From UBA2040 sp041674745 (GTDB lineage: Bacteria; Bacteroidota; Bacteroidia; Flavobacteriales_D; Crocinitomicaceae), in the NCBI GenBank assembly GCA_041674745.1, contig JBAYVD010000009.1:1-64000 (forward strand): a stretch of DNA of 64,000 nucleotides, in the 5' to 3' direction. Shown one piece after another: positions 1 through 9,079 of the stretch (its first letter is position 1; the number at the start of each line of letters is the position of its first letter). The position numbers and the translations under genes were made by a program. The notes below the pieces were generated by a model. That model was not told the DNA's origin. It worked only from the letters and a program-made list of their open reading frames with translations, and made no database searches.

Positions 1-2293
1 AGCGTTGAACTTCAACGGCATCGATACAATCGTTTACTCCGTATGTGACAATGGAACACCGCTTCCAGCCATCTGTGTGAATGACACTTTATTTGTGACG
101 GTAACAGCTGTGAACGATGCGCCCGTTATTGACAATGAATATCATGTTGCCCCACTCAACAATCAAGTTACAGGTGATTTGACAGATGCTGGCGATAGCG
201 ATGTTGATGGTAATTTGGTCGTGAATACGACTCCATTGTCTGGTCCTATTAATGGATCGATTGTTATAAATTCGAACGGTACGTATACATATACACCTTT
301 CACGGATATTTATGGCTTCGATGCGGTTGTTGTTCAAATTTGCGATGATGGTTTCCCAACACCTGTTATTTGTACAACTGATACTATTTTCGTTACCGTC
401 AATCCATGTGATTTGAATGACCCATTGGTAGATTGTGATAATGATGGAGTAACCAATGGTCAAGAAATCTTGGATGGTACCAACCCATCTGATTCTTGTG
501 ATTTAGTGATTGCTCATCAATCTTTGACACCAAATGGAGCTTGGTTTGCAAGTGATTGTGACAATGATGGATTAACGAACAGTGAAGAGTTAACCGGTAT
601 TGACGATCCAATTACACCTTTAAATCCAAATGGAAATATAACGAATCCTTTGAATCCAGATACGGACGGTGATGGTGTCTCAGATAGTCAAGAAGCGATT
701 GATGGTACTGATCCAACGAATCCATGTGAGTTTATTCTAGGCAATCAATCGATAGCAACTACTGTAACATGGAATGCCTTGGATTGTGACAACGACGGCG
801 TGACAAATGCCGATGAATTGACCAATGGAACAGGTCCATTGAATCCAGATACAGACGGCGACGGTGTTATTGACGGAACAGAAATTACCGACGGAACAGT
901 AGGAACCGACCCATGCGATTTTGTTTTGGCAAATCAAACGGTTGCACCAAGTGCTGCTTGGTTGGCCTTGGATTGTGATAACGATGGTGTTACGAATGGC
1001 GATGAATTGACCAACGGAACCGATCCATTGAATCCAGATACAGACGGAGACGGCGTAATTGACGGAACAGAAATTGCTGACGGAACCGTTGGAACCGATC
1101 CATGTGATTTTGTTTTAGCAAATCAAACGGTTGCACCGAGTGCAGCTTGGTTGGCCTTGGATTGTGATAACGATGGCGTGACGAATGGCGACGAATTAAC
1201 CAACGGAACCGATCCATTGAATCCAGATACAGACGGAGACGGCGTAATTGACGGAACAGAAATTGCTGACGGAACCGTAGGAACCGATCCATGTGATTTT
1301 GTTTTGGCAAATCAAACGGTTGCACCGAGTGCTGCTTGGTTGGCCTTGGATTGTGATAACGATGGTGTTACGAATGGCGATGAATTGACCAACGGAACGG
1401 ATCCATTGAATCCAGATACAGATGGAGACGGCGTTATTGACGGAACAGAAATTGCTGACGGAACCGTTGGAACTGATCCATGTGATTTTGTTTTAGCAAA
1501 TCAAACGGTTACACCGAGTGCAGCATGGTTGGCCTTGGATTGTGATAACGATGGCGTGACGAATGGCGATGAATTGACCAACGGAACGGATCCATTGAAT
1601 CCAGATACGGATGGCGACGGCGTAATTGACGGAACAGAAATTGCTGACGGAACCGTTGGAACCGATCCTTGTGATTTTGTTTTGGCAAATCAAACGGTTG
1701 CACCGAGTGCAGCATGGTTGGCCTTGGATTGTGATAACGATGGCGTGACGAATGGCGATGAATTGACCAACGGAACCGATCCATTGAATCCAGATACAGA
1801 CGGAGACGGCGTAATCGACGGAACAGAAATTGCTGACGGAACCGTTGGAACTGATCCATGTGATTTAGTTATCGCCAGTCAAACGGTTTCACCAAGTGCG
1901 GCTTGGTTGGCCTTGGATTGTGATAACGATGGTGTTACCAATGGTGACGAAGTGGCCGATGGAAGTGATCCATTTGACGAATGTAGCCCAGTACCTTGTG
2001 ATTTAATTGTACCGCAGGCTTTCACACCAGACGGAGATGGAATCAATGATTTCTTTGTTATCGACGGAATCACAAAATATCCAGGAAGTAATCTTGTCAT
2101 CATGAATAGATGGGGTAACGTGGTGTATGAAACAGAAAATTACCAAAATGATTGGGCTGGAACATCCAATGTTAGTTTGGTCGTTGGAGGCGAAGACTTA
2201 CCATCAGGAACGTATTATTATGTACTTGACACCAAGGTTTCAAAATTGGGAGATAACGGAATTTTCAAAGGGTACATATACATTCAACGATAA
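1..2293 (+). CDS. Giant T9SS surface protein, C-terminal part (5' end outside window)
   Basis: The reading frame is open from the left edge, so this is only the C-terminal ~763 residues of a larger secreted or surface protein. Residues 1-135 look like cadherin/Ig-like tandem domains (NDAPVID..., GTYTYTPF). Residues ~137-660 are calcium-binding thrombospondin type-3 repeats (DxDxDG motifs such as [12 protein letters not shown] and [12 protein letters not shown]), most of them in near-identical 63-residue units. The last ~90 residues (starting near [15 protein letters not shown], then NRWGNVVYE and [11 protein letters not shown]) are the gliding-motility-associated/CHU_C domain, a type B T9SS sorting signal. 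The protein is therefore expected to be exported by T9SS and held at the cell surface or released. It lies 50 bp upstream of porP/sprF and a PorE-like gene, which fits the common pairing of type B cargo with a dedicated PorP/SprF partner. The ligand is unknown. Confidence 0.9.
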   Translation, partial: ALNFNGIDTIVYSVCDNGTPLPAICVNDTLFVTVTAVNDAPVIDNEYHVAPLNNQVTGDLTDAGDSDVDGNLVVNTTPLSGPINGSIVINSNGTYTYTPFTDIYGFDAVVVQICDDGFPTPVICTTDTIFVTVNPCDLNDPLVDCDNDGVTNGQEILDGTNPSDSCDLVIAHQSLTPNGAWFASDCDNDGLTNSEELTGIDDPITPLNPNGNITNPLNPDTDGDGVSDSQEAIDGTDPTNPCEFILGNQSIATTVTWNALDCDNDGVTNADELTNGTGPLNPDTDGDGVIDGTEITDGTVGTDPCDFVLANQTVAPSAAWLALDCDNDGVTNGDELTNGTDPLNPDTDGDGVIDGTEIADGTVGTDPCDFVLANQTVAPSAAWLALDCDNDGVTNGDELTNGTDPLNPDTDGDGVIDGTEIADGTVGTDPCDFVLANQTVAPSAAWLALDCDNDGVTNGDELTNGTDPLNPDTDGDGVIDGTEIADGTVGTDPCDFVLANQTVTPSAAWLALDCDNDGVTNGDELTNGTDPLNPDTDGDGVIDGTEIADGTVGTDPCDFVLANQTVAPSAAWLALDCDNDGVTNGDELTNGTDPLNPDTDGDGVIDGTEIADGTVGTDPCDLVIASQTVSPSAAWLALDCDNDGVTNGDEVADGSDPFDECSPVPCDLIVPQAFTPDGDGINDFFVIDGITKYPGSNLVIMNRWGNVVYETENYQNDWAGTSNVSLVVGGEDLPSGTYYYVLDTKVSKLGDNGIFKGYIYIQR
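782..1978 (+). repeat. Tandem array of ~6 near-identical 189-bp (63-aa) units
   Basis: The anchor GATTGTGA(T/C)AACGA recurs at 782, 971, 1160, 1349, 1538, 1727 and 1916, a spacing of exactly 189 bp each time. Each unit encodes one TSP3-type module with two DxDGDG-like calcium loops and a conserved TDPCDF cysteine motif. Units differ mostly at synonymous positions. The last copy degenerates into the C-terminal domain, and the divergent related units at 431 and 554 do not keep the period. Confidence 0.95.
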
Positions 2294-2343
2294 AATTGAT
2301 TTTCCTCCGGTTGCAAAATCGGAGGAAACAAAAATAAAGAGAT

Positions 2344-3264
2344 ATGAAAAATATAATTCAAGTTTTAGTAGCGGTGGTTTTGGGATCCATGTTTTCCATT
2401 ACATATGCCCAACAAGACCCGCATTTTACACAGTATTTTGATAATACTTTGTTTGTAAATCCAGCCTATGCAGGAAGCAATGAAGTGTTGAACTTCACCG
2501 CATTACACCGCCAACAATGGGTTGGTTTCGATGGTCGACCGGTATCTTCTTCTTTTAGTTTACATTCTCCACTGTCATATGAATCCGTTGGGGTTGGACT
2601 TACGTTTGTAAACGATCAATTAGGTCCATTGAAACAAAACATGGTGTACGGAGATTTCTCCTATACTTTGAAGTTTAAGAACCCGAAAAACAAGTTGTCT
2701 TTTGGATTGAAAGCAGGGATGAATGTCATTAGCATGGGAACTTCTAGTTTAGTAACCACGGAAGCAAGTGATCCTAAATTGATTTCTAACGTAGTGAATC
2801 ACATCAATCCAAATTTGGGTGCAGGAATTTATTACCACACACCTAAATTCTTTATTGGAGCTAGCTCTCCAAAGGTTTTGGAAAGAAGTTATGATGGAAT
2901 AAATGACCGAAATTTAGAACAAAGACACTATTTCGGAATTATTGGAGGGGTCATTAAGTTAAACACAACCTGGAAATTACGTCCAACAGCACAAGTGAAA
3001 TTAACCAACAATGCGCCGATGAGTATTGACATGAGCTTGGCAGGTGTGTACATGGATAAATTTTGGATTGGTGGTATGTACCGATGGAATGCGGCTTTTG
3101 GAGCATTCATTCAATACCAATTGACGGATCAATTGAAAGCAGGTTTTGCAACCGACTTTGGTACGCAGGCAATTAAAAATTACAACAGCGGAACGTTTGA
3201 AATCATGCTTTCTTATGATTTCAGATTCAAGAAGGAAGGCGTTCGTTCACCAAGATATTTTTAA
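2344..3264 (+). CDS. PorP/SprF family type IX secretion outer-membrane protein
   Basis: This 306-residue protein has a signal peptide (residues 1-22, ending SITYAQ). The PorP/SprF hallmark follows: QQDPHFTQYF, then FVNPAYAGS and ALHRQQWVGFDG. The remainder is a predicted outer-membrane beta-barrel ending in an aromatic-rich strand (ends SPRYF). In the family, SprF-like proteins are needed to secrete or anchor particular type B cargo, and PorP is part of the T9SS machinery. Its position directly after a type B cargo gene and 22 bp before a PorE-like gene suggests a dedicated cargo-export operon. Which cargo it serves is inferred from position only. Confidence 0.92.
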   Translation: MKNIIQVLVAVVLGSMFSITYAQQDPHFTQYFDNTLFVNPAYAGSNEVLNFTALHRQQWVGFDGRPVSSSFSLHSPLSYESVGVGLTFVNDQLGPLKQNMVYGDFSYTLKFKNPKNKLSFGLKAGMNVISMGTSSLVTTEASDPKLISNVVNHINPNLGAGIYYHTPKFFIGASSPKVLERSYDGINDRNLEQRHYFGIIGGVIKLNTTWKLRPTAQVKLTNNAPMSIDMSLAGVYMDKFWIGGMYRWNAAFGAFIQYQLTDQLKAGFATDFGTQAIKNYNSGTFEIMLSYDFRFKKEGVRSPRYF

Positions 3265-3286
3265 TTAACCGAATTAAACAAAGAAC

Positions 3287-5575
3287 ATGAAAAAAGCATT
3301 ATTACTTAGTTTTATATGGATTGGATTCTTTTCTTTCAGTCAAGGAGGAAAATTAAAGAAAGCGGACAGATACTATGAAAAGCTATCTTACGCATATGCC
3401 GCCGAGCTGTATGAACAATTGATTGGGTCAGAAGTTGAAACACCCATGATGAATGCAAATTTGGCGAGAAGCTATTATTTTATCGGTGATATGGCCAAAG
3501 CAGAACCGGCATTTGCAAAAATTGTCAATTCTGCAGTTGCCAAAAAAGACGACATTTTTTACTATGCCCAAGCCCTAAAACAAAACGGGAAAATTGAGCA
3601 AAGTGATGAATGGATGAACAAATTCCGAAACAAAGCACCCAATGATTTAAGAGGAATGTCGTACTCTGAAAACGCAGATTATTTCGCACGAATCATGGCG
3701 CAAGGCAAGAAGTTTGAAATTAAAAACTTAGCAATAAACACTTCCTCAGCTGATTTTGGCGGATACCCAACCTTGGACGGAAAAGGTGTATATTTTGTTT
3801 CCAATAGAAAAAAAAGAGCTTTTGTTAAAAACGAATGGTCTTGGAACAAAGGACGATTCTTGGATTTGTATGCAGCTGAAATTGGTGCGAACAACGAATT
3901 GGACAATGCCGATCGCATGACGCGCAAAACCAATTCAATTTACCACGAAGGACCCTTGGCATTTTCTCCAGATGGAAAAACGGTTTATTTCACCAGAAAT
4001 AATGTGGACAAAGGAAAACAACGAAGAGATCAAAACGGAATTCAAAACTTGAAATTGTACCGTGCGGAGGTGGATAGTTTGGGTAAATGGATGAACGAAG
4101 AGGTTTTGTCATTCAATTCAAAAGAGTATTCTGTGGGTCATCCAGCGATTTCAGCGGATGGAAAAACAATGTATTTTGCTTCCGACATGCCTGGTGGATT
4201 TGGCGGTGCGGATTTGTACCAAGTGGAAATCAAAGCCGACGGGACTTTTGGAATGCTGATGAATTTGGGAAAAGAGGTAAATACCGAAGGGCAAGATATG
4301 TTTCCTTGGATTTCAAGCGATGGCAATCTTTTCTTTTCTTCCAATGGAAGAATCGGTTTGGGTGGACTGGATGTTTTCGTTGTATTTCCGACTGGAAATG
4401 GATTTGGAAACATGATGAATTTGGGCTTGCCTATCAACGGTGAACACGATGATTTTGCGTTTACAATGAATCCAAACACGAAAACGGGTTATTTCTCCTC
4501 CAATCGAGCAGGAGGAAAAGGCGATGACGATATTTATTCCTATACCTTGATTGTACCGTTGCGTTTAAAATTGAATTTGGAAGGTGTGGTGACGGATAAA
4601 GTGACGAAACTGATCATACCAAATGCGTTGGTGGAACTTTTGGATGGTTCTGGAAATGTCATTTCAAGTACGATTGCAGATAATTCAGGCAATTATAAGT
4701 TTGGTTTGGAACCAGAATTAAACTACCAAGTGAAAGCCACCAAAGAGAAATACTTTGAAAGCAAGACGGCGTTTTCAACCAGTAATTTGGCAGCTGGAAC
4801 CGACTTGATCACGAAAAACTTACTCTTGGAACAAGATCCTGGTTTTGGTTTGTACACCTTGGTGACAGATGCCAAAACGGCTGAACCGTTAAATGGTGTT
4901 CGTATGAAAATTACAGATTTGTTGACAGGTAAAACACTGGTTGAAATCGTAACGGCTGAAACTGGCGATCATCTAAATTCTATTTTAGATCACGTTGTAG
5001 GCGACAAAATTTCGTACAAGATTGAGTTGATGAAAAAAGGATACTTTCCAAAATCATTCACGTTTAACAATGAAATTTCAAAACCAGGAATCATCAATGT
5101 ACATGAATTGATGGGGGGAAGTTTGGCGATGGACAAAGTCGTAACGGATTTGACTGAAATGATTAAAATAAACCCAATCAATTTTGATTTGAACAAATTC
5201 AATATCCGTCCGGATGCCAAAGTAGAATTGGACAAAATTGTTGAAGTCATGAACAAATATCCAGAAATGGAAGTAGAATTGGGCTCACACACCGATTGTC
5301 GAGCAAGCATTGCTTACAACGAAAAATTGTCGGATAAACGTGCCAAAGCTTCAGCAGCCTACATCAAAAGTAAAATCACCAATCCAGACCGTATTTACGG
5401 AAAAGGATATGGAGAATCTAAACTTTTGAATGATTGCGGTTGTGAAGGAAACGTGAAATCAGATTGTTCAGAAGAAGAGCACGAGAAAAATCGTAGAACG
5501 GAGTTCAAAGTGATTAAAACAGGTGCGGAAAATTTGAAAGTAATTAATTCTTCTGACGATTCATTCGGAAATTAA
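3287..5575 (+). CDS. PorE-like OmpA family protein (TPR, PD40 propeller, carboxypeptidase-regulatory, OmpA-C)
   Basis: 762 residues. After a signal peptide (1-19, ending FFSFSQ) come TPR-like helices (~20-130), then a PD40/WD40-like beta-propeller (~150-420) with repeats such as FSPDGKTVYF, ISADGKTMYFASD and GYFSSNRAGG. Two carboxypeptidase-regulatory-like beta-sandwiches follow (~430-615), then an OmpA-C peptidoglycan-binding domain (~635-755) with GSHTD, LSDKRAKA and NRRTEF. The domain order matches PorE, the T9SS protein thought to link the trans-envelope complex to peptidoglycan. Unlike classical PorE there is no lipobox cysteine after the signal peptide. A cysteine-rich insertion (NDCGCEG...DC) sits within the OmpA domain, as in many Bacteroidota homologues. 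It is probably co-transcribed with the preceding porP/sprF gene. Confidence 0.88.
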   Translation: MKKALLLSFIWIGFFSFSQGGKLKKADRYYEKLSYAYAAELYEQLIGSEVETPMMNANLARSYYFIGDMAKAEPAFAKIVNSAVAKKDDIFYYAQALKQNGKIEQSDEWMNKFRNKAPNDLRGMSYSENADYFARIMAQGKKFEIKNLAINTSSADFGGYPTLDGKGVYFVSNRKKRAFVKNEWSWNKGRFLDLYAAEIGANNELDNADRMTRKTNSIYHEGPLAFSPDGKTVYFTRNNVDKGKQRRDQNGIQNLKLYRAEVDSLGKWMNEEVLSFNSKEYSVGHPAISADGKTMYFASDMPGGFGGADLYQVEIKADGTFGMLMNLGKEVNTEGQDMFPWISSDGNLFFSSNGRIGLGGLDVFVVFPTGNGFGNMMNLGLPINGEHDDFAFTMNPNTKTGYFSSNRAGGKGDDDIYSYTLIVPLRLKLNLEGVVTDKVTKLIIPNALVELLDGSGNVISSTIADNSGNYKFGLEPELNYQVKATKEKYFESKTAFSTSNLAAGTDLITKNLLLEQDPGFGLYTLVTDAKTAEPLNGVRMKITDLLTGKTLVEIVTAETGDHLNSILDHVVGDKISYKIELMKKGYFPKSFTFNNEISKPGIINVHELMGGSLAMDKVVTDLTEMIKINPINFDLNKFNIRPDAKVELDKIVEVMNKYPEMEVELGSHTDCRASIAYNEKLSDKRAKASAAYIKSKITNPDRIYGKGYGESKLLNDCGCEGNVKSDCSEEEHEKNRRTEFKVIKTGAENLKVINSSDDSFGN

Positions 5576-5596
5576 GATTTAAAATAAATTTAGCAG

Positions 5597-5630
5597 AAGG
5601 TCTTGCATCAAGTGATGTGAGACCTTTTTT
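5597..5630 (+). terminator. Rho-independent terminator after the PorE-like gene
   Basis: The stem AAGGTCT/AGACCTT extends inward through CATCA/TGATG and is followed by a run of six T on the plus strand. It lies 21 bp after the stop codon of the OmpA-family gene. The other strand lacks a T run, so it serves the plus-strand operon. Confidence 0.85.
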
Positions 5631-5632
5631 AT

Positions 5633-6421
5633 TTAATTCCGTTGTTGCAATTTGAGCAAATATTGTAAAACCGTCGTATTGAAAAAATCTGGTTGTTCTA
5701 CGTTGACAACGTGTCCGCAAGCTGGAACAATCACCAATTGAGAAGTAAGATGCGAACCCACCAATTTGGAAATGGTCGGTAGAAACATATGGTCTTCTTG
5801 CCCCATTACATACAAGGTGGGAATACCAGAATCCTTGATTCGGAAAAAAGCCAACAAGGGATTCACTTGCGAAATCAAAGTAAACCATCGTTTAAATTCG
5901 TTCTGCCGCAATTTCTTCGCTTCATTGATAAATAGTAAGCGCGACTCACGATGTTTCTTCTTCGGCATGATAATGACAGCAAAAAGACGATACAGAATCA
6001 AATACGGAATGATAGATTTGAAAAGGGCGCCGAAACGCATCAAAACTTGTCCGCGTAAATTCAATTTCATAACCGCCCCCGCCATGATCAAACTACTCGT
6101 TCGTTCGGGATATCGCTCCGAAATTTCGCGAATCAGTATGGTTCCCAAGGAAATTCCAACAAAATGGGAAGTTTGGATTTTCAAATGATCCAATACTTCA
6201 ATGATTTCATCACTGATGGAATCAAACGTGTACTTTTTGAATTTTTTATAAATCGGTTCTTTGGATTTGCCATGACCACGCAAATCAATCAAAAGTATGT
6301 TGAATTCTTGCTTGAAGGCTTTGATTTGTTTGTACCAAATAGCACTGCTGCCACCTGCGCCATGCACGAAAGTGACCCATTTTTTATCCGGTGAATGGAG
6401 ATAAGTTGTGTAATGCAGCAT
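5633..6421 (-). CDS. Alpha/beta hydrolase
   Basis: 262 residues from the chosen ATG at 6421; an upstream in-frame extension to 6505 has no domain content and overlaps the csp terminator. The canonical alpha/beta hydrolase layout is visible: oxyanion-hole HGAGG (20-24), nucleophile elbow GISLG with Ser91, acid Asp210 in MGQEDH, and His237 in ACGHVVNVEQP. A basic, hydrophobic lid segment lies at ~125-180. No signal peptide is seen, so it is probably cytosolic. The fold and catalytic triad are clear but the substrate (ester, lactone or C-C bond) cannot be read from sequence. It converges on the preceding PorE-like operon. Confidence 0.85.
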   Translation of the reverse strand: MLHYTTYLHSPDKKWVTFVHGAGGSSAIWYKQIKAFKQEFNILLIDLRGHGKSKEPIYKKFKKYTFDSISDEIIEVLDHLKIQTSHFVGISLGTILIREISERYPERTSSLIMAGAVMKLNLRGQVLMRFGALFKSIIPYLILYRLFAVIIMPKKKHRESRLLFINEAKKLRQNEFKRWFTLISQVNPLLAFFRIKDSGIPTLYVMGQEDHMFLPTISKLVGSHLTSQLVIVPACGHVVNVEQPDFFNTTVLQYLLKLQQRN

Positions 6422-6478
6422 GTTAGAGAAACAATTGAAAAATAGTTTTGTTTTGGTTGTTAAATGAGAATTAAATGC

Positions 6479-6512
6479 AAAAAAAAAGCCCGCTTGCAAA
6501 AACAAACGGGCT
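6479..6512 (-). terminator. Rho-independent terminator of the cold-shock gene
   Basis: On the minus strand the stem AGCCCGTTTG/CAAGCGGGCT (one mismatch, 6-nt loop) is followed by nine T. It begins 28 bp after the stop codon of the csp gene. Confidence 0.92.
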
Positions 6513-6540
6513 ATTTCATTTTGAAATTCTTAAAAGTATA

Positions 6541-6732
6541 TTAGATAACTTTAACGTTTACCGCGTTCAAGCCTTTTTTACCTTCTTCTAATTCAAACTC
6601 AACAACGTCACCTTCGCGTACTTCGTCGATTAATCCTGATACGTGTACAAAGTGATCTTTGTTTGCGCCTTCTTCTGTAATGAAACCAAATCCTTTAGTC
6701 TCGTTGAAGAATTTTACTGTGCCTTTATTCAT
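6541..6732 (-). CDS. cspA: Cold-shock domain protein (CspA family)
   Basis: This 63-residue single cold-shock domain starts MNKGTVKFFNETKGFGFI. It carries RNP1 (KGFGFI, residues 13-18) and an RNP2-like HFVHV (27-31), the nucleic-acid-binding strands of the five-stranded OB fold. Such proteins bind single-stranded RNA or DNA and act as RNA chaperones or antiterminators. Length is typical of the family. A TAnnTTTG promoter element lies ~24 bp upstream of the start and a strong terminator follows, so it is a single-gene unit. The leader looks very short, unlike the long cold-responsive leaders of enterobacterial cspA. Whether it is cold-inducible cannot be told. Confidence 0.95.
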   Translation of the reverse strand: MNKGTVKFFNETKGFGFITEEGANKDHFVHVSGLIDEVREGDVVEFELEEGKKGLNAVNVKVI

Positions 6733-6755
6733 TGTAATTTTTTAAAATATTTAAG

Positions 6756-6763
6756 CAAATGTA
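6756..6763 (-). promoter_or_regulatory. Putative -7 promoter element of csp gene
   Basis: TACATTTG on the minus strand matches the Bacteroidota -7 consensus TAnnTTTG. It would give a leader of ~15 nt. No clear TTG is present at -33, so the call rests on one element. Confidence 0.4.
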
Positions 6764-7018
6764 AACTAATTAATTGAATATCTGACATTTTTACGCTAAG
6801 TAAATTTTATTTCCGTGAAATTCACAAGGTTAGACTACCAAGAACAGCTGTTTTATCCAATTGAAATGAACCCCATTTTGAAGTTTTTTTCGGGTGACGG
6901 ATGGCCCAAATATCAATTTTAAAAGCAGGGAATGCGTGTTTATTTTTTAATTCAGAAACCAAAAGTTGTTTCCCAGCGTAAATGTGTACGAATTGAATCG
7001 AAAGTAAAAGGAGAACGT

Positions 7019-9079
7019 GTGTTGAAATCATTGCTAAGCATTTACATGACATTTTGGGCCTTTGTCGGCTTGGCAATTGAACTGCCCCAAGATTTTAAAG
7101 AAATAAAAGTTCAAGGGGAAGCGATTGACTATTTGGTAGATCCAGCTCGAAAGTTCACCGCAGAAGACGTAACGTTTCAAAAATTCGAATCCTACGGAAA
7201 ATTAACACCCAATTTTGGTTTTTTCAATGGCAACTTGTGGCTTCGTATAAAATTGAACTATTCTGCGAATCAGCCCATTTTCTTAGAGCTAAAAAACCCG
7301 AACTTGGACGAAATTGTCTTTTTTGTTAGAACAAAAGATGGTTTTAAGCGTAAATCAATGACGGGTGATGAATACTCGTTTCGGCACCGCAACCGCGACC
7401 ACCGATTTTACCAATTTCAAATAAACGGTGAACGTGAAATATTATTAAAAATCAACAACAAAGGCGATCAATTGTACATCCCAATTTCGATTTTGAGTGA
7501 ACGCGCCATTAGCAAACGAGATTACAAAGAACAATACATCATCGGAATTTATTACGGAATCATCCTCTTTGTCTTTATTCTCAACTTGTTCATTTTTATC
7601 GTGATTAAGGAGCGAGCCAACTTGTATTATCTTTTGTATCTATTGGGATTGATTTTCCTGCAATTGGCACTTGGCGGTTTTGGTTTCGAATACATTTGGC
7701 CAAATAATCCGTATATCGCCAACCATTCTTTACCATTTTTAGCAACGATTTCCGTTTTATTCTTGCTGTTTTTTGTTCAGAATTTCCTGTCTACCAAAAC
7801 AAACCTGCCCAAGTTCAACCGAATCTTCCATGTGTTTTCAGTATTGTTGACGATCAATCTAGTCTTATCTGTCGTACCATCCGAAACAGCCTATCGAATT
7901 TCTATATTAGTCGTTAACGGGTTGACCTTGATTCTAAACATTTTGATTTTGCCGGTAGCCTATTTTCTAATCCGCCAAAACTACAAGCCCGCCCGTTTTT
8001 TCTTTGCTGCTTTTGTGGTGTTGATTTTCTCTGTTTTCGGTTTTGTGTTGCGCAATTTTGGTATTGCACCGAGCAATTTCTTGACGGATTACAGTTTGCA
8101 AATTGGTTCGGCCATCGAGGTCATTTTACTGACCTTTGCTGTGGTGGACCGGTTCAAAATGTTCAAAGAAGAAGCCTTTTCTCGTTTGGAGGAAATGAAC
8201 GAATTGAAAAGTCGCCAAAACGAGCAGTTGGAAATTCAAGTGCGCGATCGAACCAAAGAAGTCATCGACCAAAAAGAATTGGTGGAACACAAAAACCGCG
8301 AGATCATAGATTCCATCAATTATTCCAAGCGAATTCAAAATGCCATCATACCATCCTCGGAGAGTTTTAAAAACAAATTCAAAGATGCATTTGTAGTGTT
8401 TCAACCAAAAGACATCGTAAGTGGCGATTTTTATTGGTGTGGTGAATCCAAAATGATCGATAAAAATGGAGAAGAAAATGAATGCACGGTTTTTTCAGTT
8501 GGTGATTGTACCGGGCATGGTGTTCCTGGCGCCATAATCAGTGTTTTAGGATTGCGGATTCTGATGGCGACCAACAATCATCCTGAAATCCATAATACAG
8601 GGGATGTTTTGAATTATTTGAACCGTGAAATGAGTCAATTGTTCAATTCTGAAATCGGTGAAATTCAGATTCGCGACGGCATGGACATTGCGCTTTGTGC
8701 TTACGACAAAAAAAATCAACGGGTTTTCTTTTCAGGGGCCAAAAATGGAATGTTCCTGGTTCGCAAAGGCGAAATCATGGAATACAAAGGCGACAAACGC
8801 GGAATTGGATCGGAAGACGGCGACTATTCCTTTTCATTTGAAACCATCGACGTAGAAAAAGGCGATCGAATCATTTTGACATCGGATGGATACGCCGATC
8901 AATTTGGTGGACCGCTGGGTAAAAAGATGAAACCACGTTTGTTTCGTGAAGAAATAGAAAAAACATTCCATTTGCCCATTGTTGAACAAGGTCAACAGCT
9001 GCACAACTTTTTAAATGAGTGGATGGGAACCGAGTACGAGCAAACGGATGATGTTTGCGTAGTGGGAATTGAAATTTAA
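7019..9079 (+). CDS. 7TM membrane receptor with SpoIIE-type PP2C phosphatase domain
   Basis: About 686 residues. I prefer the GTG at 7019 because a signal peptide starts there (LKSLLSIYMTFWAFVGLAI) and a clear AAAGGAG lies 5 nt upstream; an ATG at 6932 in frame would add 29 basic residues. The order is an extracytoplasmic beta-sandwich (7TMR-DISMED2-like, ~35-160), seven membrane segments (~185-380), a coiled coil (EMNELKSRQNEQLE...RDRTKEV), then a SpoIIE/PP2C catalytic domain (~450-686). The latter shows DIVSGDFYW, GDCTGHGVPGA and ILTSDGYADQFGG with the metal-binding aspartates. Such proteins couple an external signal to dephosphorylation of an anti-sigma-factor antagonist. No partner gene is adjacent, so its target is unknown. 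Confidence 0.88.
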   Translation: MLKSLLSIYMTFWAFVGLAIELPQDFKEIKVQGEAIDYLVDPARKFTAEDVTFQKFESYGKLTPNFGFFNGNLWLRIKLNYSANQPIFLELKNPNLDEIVFFVRTKDGFKRKSMTGDEYSFRHRNRDHRFYQFQINGEREILLKINNKGDQLYIPISILSERAISKRDYKEQYIIGIYYGIILFVFILNLFIFIVIKERANLYYLLYLLGLIFLQLALGGFGFEYIWPNNPYIANHSLPFLATISVLFLLFFVQNFLSTKTNLPKFNRIFHVFSVLLTINLVLSVVPSETAYRISILVVNGLTLILNILILPVAYFLIRQNYKPARFFFAAFVVLIFSVFGFVLRNFGIAPSNFLTDYSLQIGSAIEVILLTFAVVDRFKMFKEEAFSRLEEMNELKSRQNEQLEIQVRDRTKEVIDQKELVEHKNREIIDSINYSKRIQNAIIPSSESFKNKFKDAFVVFQPKDIVSGDFYWCGESKMIDKNGEENECTVFSVGDCTGHGVPGAIISVLGLRILMATNNHPEIHNTGDVLNYLNREMSQLFNSEIGEIQIRDGMDIALCAYDKKNQRVFFSGAKNGMFLVRKGEIMEYKGDKRGIGSEDGDYSFSFETIDVEKGDRIILTSDGYADQFGGPLGKKMKPRLFREEIEKTFHLPIVEQGQQLHNFLNEWMGTEYEQTDDVCVVGIEI

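Noticed and set aside
782..1978. CRISPR array
   Set aside because: The units are 189 bp with no unique spacers and lie inside a continuous coding frame.
89..2103. Several minus-strand open frames of 60-120 codons under the repeat array
   Set aside because: They are antisense shadows of the TSP3 repeats, arise once per 189-bp unit, and have no domain content.
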